A DNA stretch of 64,000 nt from Pseudomonadota bacterium (GTDB taxonomy: Bacteria; Pseudomonadota; Gammaproteobacteria; Steroidobacterales; Steroidobacteraceae). Location: the NCBI GenBank assembly GCA_021792755.1, contig JAJYUA010000021.1:1-64000 (forward strand). Reading direction: 5' to 3'. The notes below the pieces were generated by a model. It was given only the letters and a program-made list of their open reading frames with translations, searched no databases and was not told the DNA's origin. Both the position numbers and the translations under genes were made by a program. The stretch's first letter is position 1. Each line of letters begins with the position of its first letter. Below, one piece after another: positions 1-9,111 of the stretch.

Positions 1-166
1 TCGCTCCTCGTTCAACAACACAATCTCCGCCGCTTTGCGCATCGCTCGTTCCCCATTGATCGCCTCAATGGTAAGACAGGAATTGCGCTCATCGGTTCCG
101 TTAATTATGAAGCACTACACTAGCGGCTTCGCAACTGCGGTGCCGCCGCGCGATGAGGGACTGACG

Positions 167-865
167 ATGGACGAGAAATTCGTGGCAAATCGAGTGTTGG
201 CGAGCGTTCCCGAGAAAAATCGCGCGCAGCTGCGGGCGCGGCTCGAGCCGGTGACGCTGAAGTTCCGCCAGGTGCTTTACGAGCCTGGACGGACGATCCG
301 CCACGTCTACTTTCCCGTCGATTGTCTGGTCTCGCTACTTACGGCGGTCGACAGGCGACGCAGCCTCGAGGTGGGCATGGTCGGCAACGAAGGCATGGCC
401 GGAATGCCGTTCATCCTGGGCGTCGGAAAGTCCGGCGTTCGCGCGATCGTGCAAGGTGGCGGCGCGGCGTTGCGCATGTCCTCGGCGCCCTTTCTCGAGG
501 AGTTCAACCGAAATCCGCCACTGCAGCAGGCGTTGTACAGGTACACCTTCGCGTTGATGACTCAGATATCGCAAACCGCCGCCTGCAACCGCTTCCATGA
601 AGCGGACGCGAGACTCGCGCGCTGGCTGCTGATGACGCGAGACCGGGTCGGAAACACGGACTTCTTTCTGACCCACGACTTTCTCTCCCACATGCTCGGC
701 TTGCGGCGTGAGGCGGTGACCCAGGCCGCGAGCGAGCTCAAGCGCCGGGGCGTGATCGAATATAGCCGCGGCAGACTGCGAATACTGAACGAAAGGAGGC
801 TCGAGTCCTCCTCCTGCGTGTGCTACCGGGCGGTTCAGGCGATATTTCGGCGCGCACAGAGCTAG
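167..865 (+). CDS. Crp/Fnr-family transcriptional regulator without iron-sulfur cysteines
   Basis: A 232-residue protein with an N-terminal cyclic-nucleotide-binding-like beta-roll (about residues 20-150) and a C-terminal winged helix whose recognition helix reads HMLGLRREAVTQAASELK (about 175-192). It lacks the N-terminal cysteine cluster of true FNR, so it is more likely to respond to a small molecule, a redox signal or haem than to O2 through an Fe-S cluster; the ligand cannot be read from sequence. The ATG at 167 is preferred over a frame open from 35 because GAGGGA lies 7 bases upstream and family homology begins just after it. An inverted repeat at 54-70 lies upstream. The gene stands alone, convergent with the GGDEF gene downstream. 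Confidence 0.85.
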   Translation: MDEKFVANRVLASVPEKNRAQLRARLEPVTLKFRQVLYEPGRTIRHVYFPVDCLVSLLTAVDRRRSLEVGMVGNEGMAGMPFILGVGKSGVRAIVQGGGAALRMSSAPFLEEFNRNPPLQQALYRYTFALMTQISQTAACNRFHEADARLARWLLMTRDRVGNTDFFLTHDFLSHMLGLRREAVTQAASELKRRGVIEYSRGRLRILNERRLESSSCVCYRAVQAIFRRAQS

Positions 866-1244
866 GCGGCGCACCCGTAAGTCCTCGCACCGGCTGCGGC
901 GCGCCTGAGGGTTTGCATCCGAACATCGGCCGCCGATCGGGCACCGTCCGGCAGATTTCTCTCTCGGCAAGCGCGCGCTGTGCCGATGGTGCGGAATTTC
1001 GATCGGTCGGCCCGGCCCGCCCCTCGGGCGTGCCGTGTTACGGGCGCGTGAAGAGAGTCGAGCAGCGGCCGAGGAAGACGCGGCGCAGCCCGGAGGCGCC
1101 GCATGAGGCCAGGGCGATGGCGACTCGCAGAAGGTATCGAGCGATGCGAGGCGCGCCATCGCGGGCGCGATGAACCTGTCGCTGGCGACGCTCGGCAAAG
1201 GTCGGCACGGGTCGCGTCGGAGAGGCGGCTGCGGGATCGCTGGG
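866..1244. other. Intergenic, nothing recognised
   Basis: About 380 bases between two convergent genes. Short frames exist on both strands but are arginine-rich, typical of GC-rich shadow translation. I see no terminator with a T-run and no RNA gene. Confidence 0.5.
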
Positions 1245-2195
1245 TCAGGAATGCGACTGCGCCGCGACACGCTCGCGCATGTTCGGCGTAAACAGCTGGT
1301 ATTGCGCCCCGCCACGCATCTTCGCGTCGAGCATGGCGATGTCGGCATGGCGCAATACCGTATCAGCGTCGGCACCGTCAGTCGGGTAGAGTCCGATTCC
1401 GATGCTCACCGTGATACGCAGCACCAATTTCTCGAGCTGGTGCGGGCGGCGCAGGGCGGCCAGCAGGTTTTCCGCACACGCAATTGCATCTCTTACGTGC
1501 GCCACCTCGGGCAGCAGCACTATGAACTCATCGCCTCCATGGCGACTCACGGTATCGGAGTCGCGCACGCAGGCTGTCATCCGATGCGCGATGGACCGCA
1601 GCAATTGATCGCCAATTGCGTGACCCATCGAGTCGTTGATCTGCTTGAAGCGGTCCACGTCCAGAAACATCAATGCGAGCAATGTACCGTGACGTCGGGC
1701 GAGCGACATCGCCTGCGTGAGCCGCTCGTTGAGCAACAGGCGGTTTGGAAGGTCGGTAAGCGTGTCATGCTGGGCTCTGTGGATCATCTCCAGCGATCGC
1801 GCGCGCGTTACGCTGACGTCGTGGAACACGATCACGGCGCCGCACAGAGTTCCCTTGCCGTCGCGAATGGGCGCCGCAGTGTCCTCAATGGCTGTCTCCA
1901 CGCCGTCGCGGCGGATCAGAACGCTGTTCGCACTCAGCGTCGCAGTCCTGTTGTGCAGGATGGCCATGGTGAGTGGGTTGAGCGCCGGCGTGCGGCTGTC
2001 GGCATCGATGATGCGCAGCACTTCCAGATGGGAGCGGCCGCATGCCGCCTGGCGCAACCAGCCGGTCATGCGCTCGGCGGCCGGATTGAGGTAGGTGATC
2101 TTGCCGTCAACGTCGATGCTGATCACCCCGTCGCCGATGGAATCGAGAGTCATCTGCGCCTCGTCGGTGGCGGGGTGGCCGCTCTGCGAATTCAT
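1245..2195 (-). CDS. PAS-GGDEF diguanylate cyclase
   Basis: A 316-residue soluble sensor protein. An N-terminal PAS domain (about 12-130; GDGVISIDVDGKITYLNPAA) is followed by a GGDEF domain (about 140-310). The active-site GGDEF at 220-224 is intact, and an RxxD inhibitory site (RDSD, 211-214) lies exactly five residues before it, so c-di-GMP synthesis with product feedback is expected. No transmembrane segment is present, so the signal is probably cytoplasmic. The ATG at 2195 is chosen because PAS homology starts soon after; the frame stays open further upstream but is not PAS-like. No EAL domain follows. Confidence 0.9.
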   Translation of the reverse strand: MNSQSGHPATDEAQMTLDSIGDGVISIDVDGKITYLNPAAERMTGWLRQAACGRSHLEVLRIIDADSRTPALNPLTMAILHNRTATLSANSVLIRRDGVETAIEDTAAPIRDGKGTLCGAVIVFHDVSVTRARSLEMIHRAQHDTLTDLPNRLLLNERLTQAMSLARRHGTLLALMFLDVDRFKQINDSMGHAIGDQLLRSIAHRMTACVRDSDTVSRHGGDEFIVLLPEVAHVRDAIACAENLLAALRRPHQLEKLVLRITVSIGIGLYPTDGADADTVLRHADIAMLDAKMRGGAQYQLFTPNMRERVAAQSHS

Positions 2196-2300
2196 CGAAC
2201 TCACTCCGCACCGCTGCACGATCGTACAGCCATGGCAGCGTGGGCCGATGGGACTCGACGGTCTGTACGGTATCGCACGCAACATGGCGGCAAACGGGAT

Positions 2301-2645
2301 TCAAAGTCCAAATTGAGCGGATTCGGGGCTCGAAACAGGCAAATTGACAGCTTGCGCAAACAGGCGCAGCCATGGCTTTGCCGCGGCGGCGCGGGCCGCG
2401 ATGTCGCCGCCGCGGTCGAGGTTGGTGTAGTGGAGAATCCGGTGCTCCGATCGCTGCCGGTCGCCGCCCGATTCCTCGATGCCACAGAGCGACGCCTCTT
2501 CCGTAAAGAACAGCCGCGTGTTGAGCGCGGCCTTGCCGTAACCGGGCGTCTGCGAGACCGGCCGGCTGCCGGCGAGGTCGCGCGTGTAGGGATACGAGGT
2601 CGGTCCGATCTCGGTGCCGTGTTGCAGCCGGTGGGGACTCCGCAC
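2301..2645 (-). pseudogene. Possible remnant of an alpha/beta hydrolase (epoxide-hydrolase-like C-terminus)
   Basis: A 114-codon frame whose middle part looks like real protein. It contains HYTNLDRGGDIAA, resembling the conserved histidine-containing end of epoxide hydrolases (pattern H-x5-DRGG-H-F-A-A), but the catalytic histidine position reads D-I. There is no nucleophile elbow or oxyanion-hole region, and a run of ten G residues (2652-2661) sits just before the open frame. I read it as a decayed 3' fragment. It could also be an unrelated small protein or a chance frame. Confidence 0.3.
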
Positions 2646-2677
2646 TGCCGAGGGGGGGGGGCGGCCGAGCGTGCGCG

Positions 2678-4282
2678 TTACGCGACCAGAGGATGTGCCG
2701 CCAGGTACTCGTCGAACGTTCCGGTGAAATCCTCGATGGTTCCGTCCGCTTTCAGCTCGATGATCCGATTGGCAAGGCCGCTGATGAATTCCCGGTCGTG
2801 GGAGACGAACAGCAGCGTTCCGGGGTAAAGCTCGAGCGCCGTTTGCAGCGACTCGATGGTTTCCATGTCCATGTGGTTCGTGGGCTCGTCCATGATGAGG
2901 ACGTTGGGTCTGGTCAGCATCAGCTTGCCGTAGAGCATGCGGCCCTTCTCTCCTCCCGAGAGCACCTGCACCGACTTCTTCACCTCGTCGCCGGAGAACA
3001 GCAGCCGGCCGAGCGTGGCGCGCACGATCAAGTCATCGTCCGCCTTGCCCGTCCATTCGGACATCCAGGTGAACAGATCCATCCTCTCGGCGAACTCCGC
3101 TTGCGGGTCCTGTGGCATGTAACCGGGTTCGGCGTTCTCCACCCAGTCGATCCGGCCCGCCGTGGGTGTCAATTCTCCGATCAAGCACCGCGCCAGAGTC
3201 GTCTTGCCCGCTCCGTTTGCGCCGATGATGGCGATCCGATCGCCGGCGCGGACGTTGAAGCTCACCTTGCTGAAGACATCCCTGTGCGCACCGGGATACC
3301 GGAATGAAAGACCTTCGACAGCGACCGCGGAGTTGTACAGCTTCTTGCGCTGTTCGAAGCGGATATACGGGTTTTGCCGTGAGGATGGCCGCACCTCCTC
3401 GAGCTTGATCTTCTCCAGCTCCCTGCGGCGGGAGGTCGCCTGCCGCGCCTTGGAGGCGTTGGCCGAGAAGCGCCGCACGAATTCCTGCAGATCCGAAATG
3501 CGATCCTGAGCCTTGGCATTCGCCGCTTCCACGCGCTGGCGCGCCTGCAGCGAGGCCAGCATGAAGTCGTCATAATTGCCCGGATAGAGCTTCAGTTGCT
3601 GGTAATCGAGATCCGCGATGTGCGTGCAGACCTGATTCAGAAAGCGTCGATCGTGGCTGATGATGATCATGGTCGCGTCGTAATCATTGAGCACGCCCTC
3701 GAGCCAGCGGATCGAGTGGATGTCGAGGTTGTTCGTCGGCTCATCGAGCAGCAGCACGTCGGGCCGCGAGAACAGGGCCTGCGCCAGTAGCACCCGCAGC
3801 TTCAATCCGGGCGCCACCTCGCGCATCGCTCGCTCGTGCAACGATTCCTCGATGCCGATGTCGCTGAGGATGCTGCCGGCGCGCGCTTCGGCGTCATAAC
3901 CCCCATACTCGCCGAATCTCACCTCGAGCTCGGCCGCCTTCATGTAATCCGCGTCCGTCGCGTTCGGGTCGGCGTAGATGCGATCGCGCTCCTGCTTGGC
4001 GCGCCACATCTCGAGGTGGCCCTGCATCACCACATCGAGCACGCGCTCGCCTTCATAGGCGAACTGATTCTGCCTGAGGGTGCCGAGGCGCCTTCCGGGC
4101 TGCATCACGACGTCGCCCGCGCTTTGCTCGAGCTCGCCGCTCAGGATCTTCATGAGGGTCGATTTGCCGCAGCCGTTGGCTCCGATCAGGCCGTAGCGGT
4201 TGCCATCGGAGAATTTGACGGTGACTTGCTCAAACAGCGGCTTGGCCCCGAATTGCATCGTGACGTTGAATGTGGAAAGCAT
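2678..4282 (-). CDS. ybiT: ABC-F family ATPase, YbiT type
   Basis: A 534-residue protein with two ABC ATPase domains in one chain and no membrane segment, the ABC-F arrangement of ribosome-associated translation factors. Walker A motifs are GANGCGKST (N domain) and GANGAGKTT (C domain). Walker B/D-loop sequences are [14 protein letters not shown] and [13 protein letters not shown]. The charged linker between domains (about 240-320) carries [15 protein letters not shown], very like E. coli YbiT, as does the opening [18 protein letters not shown]. The start at 4282 is set by that alignment although the frame is open upstream. The exact ribosomal role of YbiT is less defined than that of EttA; an antibiotic-protection function is possible but not shown. 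Confidence 0.92.
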   Translation of the reverse strand: MLSTFNVTMQFGAKPLFEQVTVKFSDGNRYGLIGANGCGKSTLMKILSGELEQSAGDVVMQPGRRLGTLRQNQFAYEGERVLDVVMQGHLEMWRAKQERDRIYADPNATDADYMKAAELEVRFGEYGGYDAEARAGSILSDIGIEESLHERAMREVAPGLKLRVLLAQALFSRPDVLLLDEPTNNLDIHSIRWLEGVLNDYDATMIIISHDRRFLNQVCTHIADLDYQQLKLYPGNYDDFMLASLQARQRVEAANAKAQDRISDLQEFVRRFSANASKARQATSRRRELEKIKLEEVRPSSRQNPYIRFEQRKKLYNSAVAVEGLSFRYPGAHRDVFSKVSFNVRAGDRIAIIGANGAGKTTLARCLIGELTPTAGRIDWVENAEPGYMPQDPQAEFAERMDLFTWMSEWTGKADDDLIVRATLGRLLFSGDEVKKSVQVLSGGEKGRMLYGKLMLTRPNVLIMDEPTNHMDMETIESLQTALELYPGTLLFVSHDREFISGLANRIIELKADGTIEDFTGTFDEYLAAHPLVA

Positions 4283-4798
4283 GTCTGTCCGTTCAAATGG
4301 TGCGGTACCGGACCGGCCCGCGCTTCGGATCGCAATCCGGTCGTACGGGGTCGGGGGGTCGAAGGCCTGTGCAACAGCAGCCGCGACGATCGTGCTGTCG
4401 TGCCCCGTCCTGCCGGGGGACAGGCGGACGTAGGTCGCTTGTAGGCCTGGGTGCCGCGCGGGCATGGCTCGCAGCGGGCCGCAGAGTCTAGCCGATGAGC
4501 CGAATGTGCGCAACGAAGCCTCTGGAACGGCTGGGTGGCCCGACGTTCCCGGGTTGGCCGGACAGCAGGATCCCGGCGCGACGAGGCTGACCTGCCTGTG
4601 TTGGCGGCGCTGTGACGGGTCAGTCCGCAGCGCCGAGCCGCAGCGCGGGCCGAAGCGGGCCGGCAGACCCGCGGACTCTGCCGCTCGGACGCGATCGGGC
4701 CGGGTTGACTGCCGCCGGTGCCTGGGCGAAGCCGCACCGCCGCAGCCGGTGCCGGCTCACCCTGAGGAACTGGCGGACCGCGGCGCCGTCACGCCTTG
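4283..4798. other. Intergenic, nothing recognised
   Basis: About 515 bases between ybiT and msrQ. Both neighbours read leftwards, so it should hold the ybiT promoter and any msrPQ terminator. I see only GC-rich sequence with small hairpins, no T-run terminator and no convincing protein. Frames on both strands are Arg/Pro/Ala-rich shadows. Confidence 0.5.
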
Positions 4799-5563
4799 CT
4801 AATGAGACCGGTCCGCGTCGCAGACAGCCGCATTCGGGGGCGGCTGACTGTCGCGCGCGCACGGGAGAGCGTCGGGGTGGGTGACACGCTGCAGCCGATC
4901 GAATGTGGCGGCGAGCAATGCGCGGACGCGCGCGGAGCGCGCCACGCGGTAGCCGAGCAGAACGGCGAGCACCGCGGCATATTCGAGCGGCGTGCGCTCG
5001 TCGATTTTCTCCTGCCAGTAGAAGTGCCATATCCCGAGCGCCGCGATCAGGTAGAGGAGTCGGTGCAGCCGGCTCCAGCGCCGTCCGAGCCGCCGCATCA
5101 TCCGATTGGTCGACGTTACCGCGAGCGGAATGAGCAAGAGCAGTGCGCCGAACCCGACTGTGATGTACGGGCGCTTGAGGATGTCGGCGCCCACCATGTG
5201 CCAGTCCAAGTCCAGGTCCAGCACCACGTATACCGTGAAGTGCAGCAGCACGTAGAAGAATGCAAACAGTCCGAGCATGCGCCGCAGGCGCACCAAGTGC
5301 GGCAGCCGCGCCAGCTGGCGCACCGGTGTCACCATCAGGGTGATCATGATCAAGTCGAGCGCGGTCTTGCCGCAGCGGCGCTCGAGGAATTTCACCGGGT
5401 CCACGGCAACGCTCAAGCCGAGCCAGCCGAAGAGGCTGCAGGTCATCCACACCAGAGGAATCAGACAGGCCAGGAACACCGCCGGCTTGTAGATGAGGCG
5501 GTAGCGCCGCTCCACGGTCAATCCGAGAAATGGCGTGGGCGGGCTGATCGCAGTATGGGTCAT
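4799..5563 (-). CDS. msrQ: MsrQ, haem-binding membrane electron donor to MsrP
   Basis: A 254-residue integral membrane b-type cytochrome of the ferric-reductase-like YedZ/MsrQ family, with about six hydrophobic segments. Recognisable stretches are FFYVLLHFTVYVVLDLDLDW and LHRLLYLIAALGIWHFYWQEK, with the histidines expected to ligate haem. The family passes electrons from the quinone pool or flavin reductase to the periplasmic enzyme MsrP. It starts 21 bases after the msrP stop in the same direction, forming the usual msrPQ operon. The C-terminal 40 residues are longer and more polar than in E. coli and look unstructured. Confidence 0.93.
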   Translation of the reverse strand: MTHTAISPPTPFLGLTVERRYRLIYKPAVFLACLIPLVWMTCSLFGWLGLSVAVDPVKFLERRCGKTALDLIMITLMVTPVRQLARLPHLVRLRRMLGLFAFFYVLLHFTVYVVLDLDLDWHMVGADILKRPYITVGFGALLLLIPLAVTSTNRMMRRLGRRWSRLHRLLYLIAALGIWHFYWQEKIDERTPLEYAAVLAVLLGYRVARSARVRALLAATFDRLQRVTHPDALPCARDSQPPPNAAVCDADRSH

Positions 5564-5584
5564 GGGGGGATCGTGGAGGGAAGC

Positions 5585-6568
5585 TCAGAAGTACTCGCGC
5601 AGGTTCATGCCCTTGTAGAGGTGGGCGACCTCCCTCGCATAGCCGTTGAACATCAGGGTCTTCTGGCGCTGATGGAAGAACGGGTTGCCGATGCGCAGCT
5701 CCGACTCCTGGCTCCAGCCGGGTGTTGGAACGTTGGGATTGACGTTGGCATAGAATCCGTAGTAGTCGGGCCTGGCCAGGCTCCAGGTGGTCGGCGGCTG
5801 CGTTTCGGTCAATGTGATGCGCACGATCGCTTTGATGCCCTTGAAGCCGTACTTCCACGGCACGATCAGGCGCAGCGGCGCGCCATTTTGATTCGGCAGC
5901 ACGCGCCCGTAGAGTCCCACCACCATGAACGCGAGCGGATTCATCGCCTCATCGATGCGCAGCCCCTCGCGATAGGGCCACTCGAGGATCGGCACGTTCT
6001 GGCCCGGCATCTCACTCGGACGATAGAGCGACTCGAAAGCCACGTACTTGGCCCGTGATGTGAGCTTGAGCCGATCGAGCACGGCGCGGAGCGGAATTCC
6101 AACCCAGGGGATCACCATGGACCAGGCCTCGACGCAGCGAAAGCGGTAAATACGTTCCTCGAGCGCGTAGGGCTTGAGAAAGTCCTCGAGCGCGAACGTG
6201 CCGGTGTGCTCCGCCTCGCCCGCAATCGTGATGCTCCAGGGCCGGGTCTGCAGCCGTCCCGCGCGCTCGGCCGGGTCGGTCTTGCTGGTGCCGAACTCGT
6301 AGTAATTGTTGAAGTGCGTGATCTGGTACCAGGTGTTGGGCTTCTCGTTCTGGTCCGGGGCATGCACCAATGCGCCGACGGATTCGGCGGCGTCGAACGT
6401 GTAGGGGAGCGGCGCGCCGGCCGCGGCGGGCACCACCGCCGCGGTGGCCCGCCCGAGTGCCACGCCGGTCGCCGCGGCCAAGGCTCCGGTCAGGAAGGCG
6501 CGGCGGTTGAAATACACCTGCGGCGGGGTAATCTCGGAAGGAGCGATTCGGGGGACGCGCGTTGTCAT
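5585..6568 (-). CDS. msrP: MsrP, Tat-exported molybdenum methionine sulfoxide reductase
   Basis: A 327-residue periplasmic oxidoreductase that repairs methionine sulfoxide in envelope proteins using a molybdopterin cofactor. A twin-arginine signal is visible ([18 protein letters not shown] at 22-23). The Mo-ligating cysteine lies in [10 protein letters not shown] (C145), followed by [14 protein letters not shown], all characteristic of the family. The start at 6568 gives a short n-region before the twin arginines and follows AAAGGTG; the frame is open further upstream, but that would bury the signal. First gene of the msrPQ operon. Confidence 0.95.
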   Translation of the reverse strand: MTTRVPRIAPSEITPPQVYFNRRAFLTGALAAATGVALGRATAAVVPAAAGAPLPYTFDAAESVGALVHAPDQNEKPNTWYQITHFNNYYEFGTSKTDPAERAGRLQTRPWSITIAGEAEHTGTFALEDFLKPYALEERIYRFRCVEAWSMVIPWVGIPLRAVLDRLKLTSRAKYVAFESLYRPSEMPGQNVPILEWPYREGLRIDEAMNPLAFMVVGLYGRVLPNQNGAPLRLIVPWKYGFKGIKAIVRITLTETQPPTTWSLARPDYYGFYANVNPNVPTPGWSQESELRIGNPFFHQRQKTLMFNGYAREVAHLYKGMNLREYF

Positions 6569-6758
6569 GACCGTAGCACCTTTGATGATTGTCGATGCCG
6601 CAGGTTCCAATCGAGTACGGCAACCGTCCGGCGCCGCGGTTTCACCAGCGGGCGAAGCGCAAGGATGAGCCGCGCCGGTGCGGTCATGAGTCCGCGGCTC
6701 ACCGCGAGGGCTCATCCGATCGGCCGGCCCGGGGAAGGAGCCTCGCCGCGCCCGCCGA

Positions 6759-7238
6759 TCATGGCTCTGAGTGGACGGGGGCAGGGCAGACGATCACCTC
6801 GGTGCGCACGGAATTTGCGAGAAAGCACTCGCAGTGGGCCTGGTGGTGCAGGTGCTGCACTTGCGCCGGATCCGGGATCGTTGGCCCCGAAAAGACAATC
6901 CGAGGCCGCAGTTGCACGCGGCTCAGCCACTGCTTTCCGGTCCCGTTGCGCGCCAAGTGGCCGACCGCCTCGTCCCGGTAGCTGTCCACGCAAAAGCCGC
7001 GGCCGGCGGCGATGCTGAGAAACCAGAGCATGTGGCAGCTCGAGAGCGCCGCTACGTACGCTTCCTCCGGATCGACGTTGGCCGGCTCCGAGAGCGGAAC
7101 GCGAACCACGTGAGGCGAGCTCGACGCCTCGACTGTCGCGCCGCCGTCGAACGTCCAGACATGGGCACGGCTGTACTTGTTGTCGAGGAACGGCTGGGAG
7201 CCCCGGCGCCACTCCACGGTGGCGGTGTGTGACGTCAT
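6759..7238 (-). CDS. OsmC/Ohr-family peroxidase-like protein
   Basis: A 159-residue cytoplasmic protein of the OsmC superfamily, dimeric thiol-dependent peroxidases. C68 in [14 protein letters not shown] is the expected peroxidatic cysteine; [10 protein letters not shown] (C136, C138) occupies the second conserved region, with two candidate resolving cysteines. The ATG at 7238 follows AGGGGAAAC and is preferred over an in-frame ATG 33 bases upstream. It is divergent from the DUF1993 gene. Placement next to msrPQ suggests an oxidative-repair neighbourhood, but the substrate (organic hydroperoxide or other) cannot be told from sequence. Confidence 0.87.
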   Translation of the reverse strand: MTSHTATVEWRRGSQPFLDNKYSRAHVWTFDGGATVEASSSPHVVRVPLSEPANVDPEEAYVAALSSCHMLWFLSIAAGRGFCVDSYRDEAVGHLARNGTGKQWLSRVQLRPRIVFSGPTIPDPAQVQHLHHQAHCECFLANSVRTEVIVCPAPVHSEP

Positions 7239-7369
7239 GAGTTTCCCCTGAATCGGCCGATCCGATTGCATCGAGCGGCAGTTGCCCGCTGCGCGTCGGC
7301 AATATATTGTATCCGCAATCCCGAATCCTGCGCGCTCCCCACAACATCATCGCGAGTGAGGTTCCCGAC

Positions 7370-7888
7370 ATGTCGATGTCCACCGCATCCCTGCCCGTGT
7401 TCGAGATCGGCCTGAATTCGCTCTCGGCGCTCCTCGACAAGGCCGAGGCGTATGCCGAGGCGAAGAAGATCGATCCGGCGATACTGCTCAACGCGCGCCT
7501 TTTCCCGGACATGTTCTCGCTCGCCCGCCAGGTGCAGATCGTGTGCGACCAGGCGAAGAACGGCGGCGCGCGGCTCGCCGGCATCGATCCGCCCAAGCAC
7601 GATGACAACGAGAAGACGATCGGCGAGCTCAAGGCGCGGATCGCCAGGACGATCGCCTTCGTGAAGACGCTCGATGGAGCGACGATCGACAAGGCCTCGG
7701 AGCGGGAGGTCACCTTTCCGTTGGGGCCGGATCACAAGGGTCACATGAAAGGCGCCGACTATCTCAACCACTTCGTTCTGCCGAACTTCTACTTTCACCT
7801 CGCCATCGCGTACGGCATTCTCCGGCACAACGGTGTCGAGATCGGCAAGCGGGACTTCCTCGGCGCCATTCCGATGACGATGACTTGA
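7370..7888 (+). CDS. DUF1993 domain protein
   Basis: A 172-residue soluble protein that I recognise as DUF1993, a DinB-like helical-bundle family of unknown function. The helical pattern is visible, with histidines and acidic residues late in the chain (DHKGHMKGADYLNHFVLPNF) where DinB-like folds bind metal. The start at 7370 follows GAGTGAGG. A weak promoter-like pair, TTGCCC (7282-7287) and TATTGT (7305-7310) with 17-bp spacing, lies upstream in the divergent gap. No role is proposed. Confidence 0.8.
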   Translation: MSMSTASLPVFEIGLNSLSALLDKAEAYAEAKKIDPAILLNARLFPDMFSLARQVQIVCDQAKNGGARLAGIDPPKHDDNEKTIGELKARIARTIAFVKTLDGATIDKASEREVTFPLGPDHKGHMKGADYLNHFVLPNFYFHLAIAYGILRHNGVEIGKRDFLGAIPMTMT

Positions 7889-8230
7889 GACCGCGCAAGC
7901 CTTGAATCGCCCCGCGGCCGTTGACCCATGAGCGCCGGGTCCGCCCCGCAAAGGCCGGACAGGCGAGCGATGGGCGCTGCCCGGCGGGCATACACCCGCC
8001 GGGCAGGGCATCGCTCCCGCAGGGAAGATCAGGCGGCCTTGCGCCGCGAGTCGGCTGAGTGCTCACGTCGCTCCTCGCCGCGGCTGCGCGGCACCGGCCC
8101 CCTGAGCCGGGAAACGGTGGGCTGCCAGGAGGGAGAGCCCTGTGCGCCGTGCCCGCCGGCGTTGCGGGAAAATCCGCTCTAGGGCACGTTTCGCTCATCG
8201 TGTCGCCGGCCGGGTCATCAACGATGCGGC
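7889..8230. other. Intergenic, one strong hairpin only
   Basis: About 340 bases between two convergent genes. The only clear structure is the perfect hairpin at 7978-8005, listed separately. No protein or RNA gene was recognised. Confidence 0.5.
7978..8005. terminator. Perfect GC hairpin between convergent genes
   Basis: An 11-bp perfect stem (7978-7988 with 7995-8005, arm TGCCCGGCGGG) around a 6-base loop. There is no T-run on either side, so a canonical intrinsic terminator is not proven. Position between two convergent genes suits bidirectional termination or RNA 3'-end protection. Confidence 0.35.
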
Positions 8231-8497
8231 CTAGCGTAACTGGCTGTCCTTGCTGCCGCGCCGGTTATAGCCGCTGAACTGGGCGACCGACCGGTCGGAG
8301 GCCTCCTGGCAGGCCACGCATAGACGCACGCCCGGGATCGCCTGACGGCGGGCCTCGGGGATGTCCGCGCCGCATTCTGCGCAATGGGTGAGTGCCGGTC
8401 CCTGCGGCAGCCGGCTCTGCGCCCGCCGGATGGCGTCGCTCACGGTTGCGTCGATCTGATCTTGTACGGCGCCGTCGCCGGCCCAGCCGCTGGCCAT
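8231..8497 (-). CDS. DksA/TraR C4 zinc-finger protein, YbiI-like
   Basis: An 88-residue protein with a C-x2-C...C-x2-C zinc finger (C39, C42, C60, C63) in the DksA/TraR arrangement: CAECGADIPEARR then IPGVRLCVACQ. Both ends match E. coli YbiI closely: MASGWAGDGAVQDQI at the start and GYNRRGSKDSQLR at the end. It lacks the long coiled coil of DksA, so ppGpp-type action in the RNA polymerase secondary channel is not certain; YbiI has no settled role. It is transcribed away from the MarR gene. Confidence 0.9.
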   Translation of the reverse strand: MASGWAGDGAVQDQIDATVSDAIRRAQSRLPQGPALTHCAECGADIPEARRQAIPGVRLCVACQEASDRSVAQFSGYNRRGSKDSQLR

Positions 8498-8564
8498 GGG
8501 CTTTCACCTAGGACAAGCTTCGAAGCAAAGATTGTACGCATACCGCCCTTGCAGAAGCGATCGC

Positions 8565-8593
8565 TTGCGAGGCACCGTATCAAGGTATATAAT
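8565..8593 (+). promoter_or_regulatory. Sigma-70 promoter for the marR/efflux operon
   Basis: TTGCGA at 8565-8570 and a perfect TATAAT at 8588-8593, separated by 17 bp. Predicted transcription start is about 8600, 25 bases before the GTG of the MarR gene. The -10 lies inside the inverted repeat 8587-8610, so repressor binding would block the promoter. Confidence 0.7.
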
Positions 8594-8610
8594 AGACACC
8601 GATATTATAT
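8587..8610. promoter_or_regulatory. Putative MarR operator
   Basis: Perfect 7-bp inverted repeat ATATAAT / ATTATAT (8587-8593 and 8604-8610) with a 10-base spacer. It is an AT-rich palindrome of the kind MarR dimers bind. It overlaps the -10 element and the predicted start of transcription of the adjacent MarR gene, indicating autorepression and control of the efflux genes behind it. Confidence 0.65.
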
Positions 8611-8624
8611 TCATTGATACGAGT

Positions 8625-9074
8625 GTGGACCATCTCCGCCAGCTGGGCTTCCTGCTCAAGGACGTCAGCCGTCGCTATACCCGCCGCTTCGAGGAACGAG
8701 CGCAGAGCCTGTCGCTCACCCTGCCGCAGTGCAAGGCACTCATCTACCTGCAAGACAGCGAGGGTGTCAGCCAGAAGCGTCTGGCGGAGCTCACCGAGCT
8801 CGATCCCATGACGCTGGTGCGCATCCTCGACCGGATGGAGGCGGACGGGTGGGTGCAGAGGCGCTTCGATCCCTCCGATCGCCGCGCCCATTCGCTGTGG
8901 CTCACTTCCAGGGCCGCGCCAGTGGTCGAGCACGTCTGGCAGCTCATCCAGGAGACCCGAGCGGAGATGTTGCAGGGCCTGTCGGCCGAGGAGCGCACGC
9001 TGCTCGTGACGATGCTCGAGCGAGTCCACGCGAACCTGATTTCACTGCCACCGCTCTCGAGGCACCAGCCGTAG
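8625..9074 (+). CDS. MarR-family repressor of the downstream efflux operon
   Basis: A 149-residue winged-helix regulator. The family pattern is clear: a dimerising first helix (DHLRQLGFLLKDVSRRYTRR), recognition region (VSQKRLAELTELDPMTLVRI), and the DR wing loop (FDPSDRRAHSLWLT). The start is GTG 8625, because the promoter and operator at 8565-8610 lie inside the upstream extension of this frame and family homology begins at VDHLRQ. It sits 37 bases before an EmrA-like gene, as in emrR-emrAB, so it probably represses the operon until a lipophilic ligand binds. Confidence 0.9.
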   Translation: MDHLRQLGFLLKDVSRRYTRRFEERAQSLSLTLPQCKALIYLQDSEGVSQKRLAELTELDPMTLVRILDRMEADGWVQRRFDPSDRRAHSLWLTSRAAPVVEHVWQLIQETRAEMLQGLSAEERTLLVTMLERVHANLISLPPLSRHQP

Positions 9075-9111
9075 CCGCTCGAGGCGGCACCCAAGGCGCA
9101 AAGGAACGACG

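Noticed and set aside
54-70. CATTGA-N5-TCAATG inverted repeat upstream of the first Crp/Fnr-type gene
   Set aside because: Half-sites look FNR-like but the spacing is five bases and not six, which Crp/Fnr dimers do not normally accept, and the adjacent regulator's specificity is unknown.
4464-4802. 112-codon plus-strand frame in the gap between ybiT and msrQ
   Set aside because: No similarity to any family I know, shadow-like Arg/Pro/Ala composition, and no ribosome-binding site.
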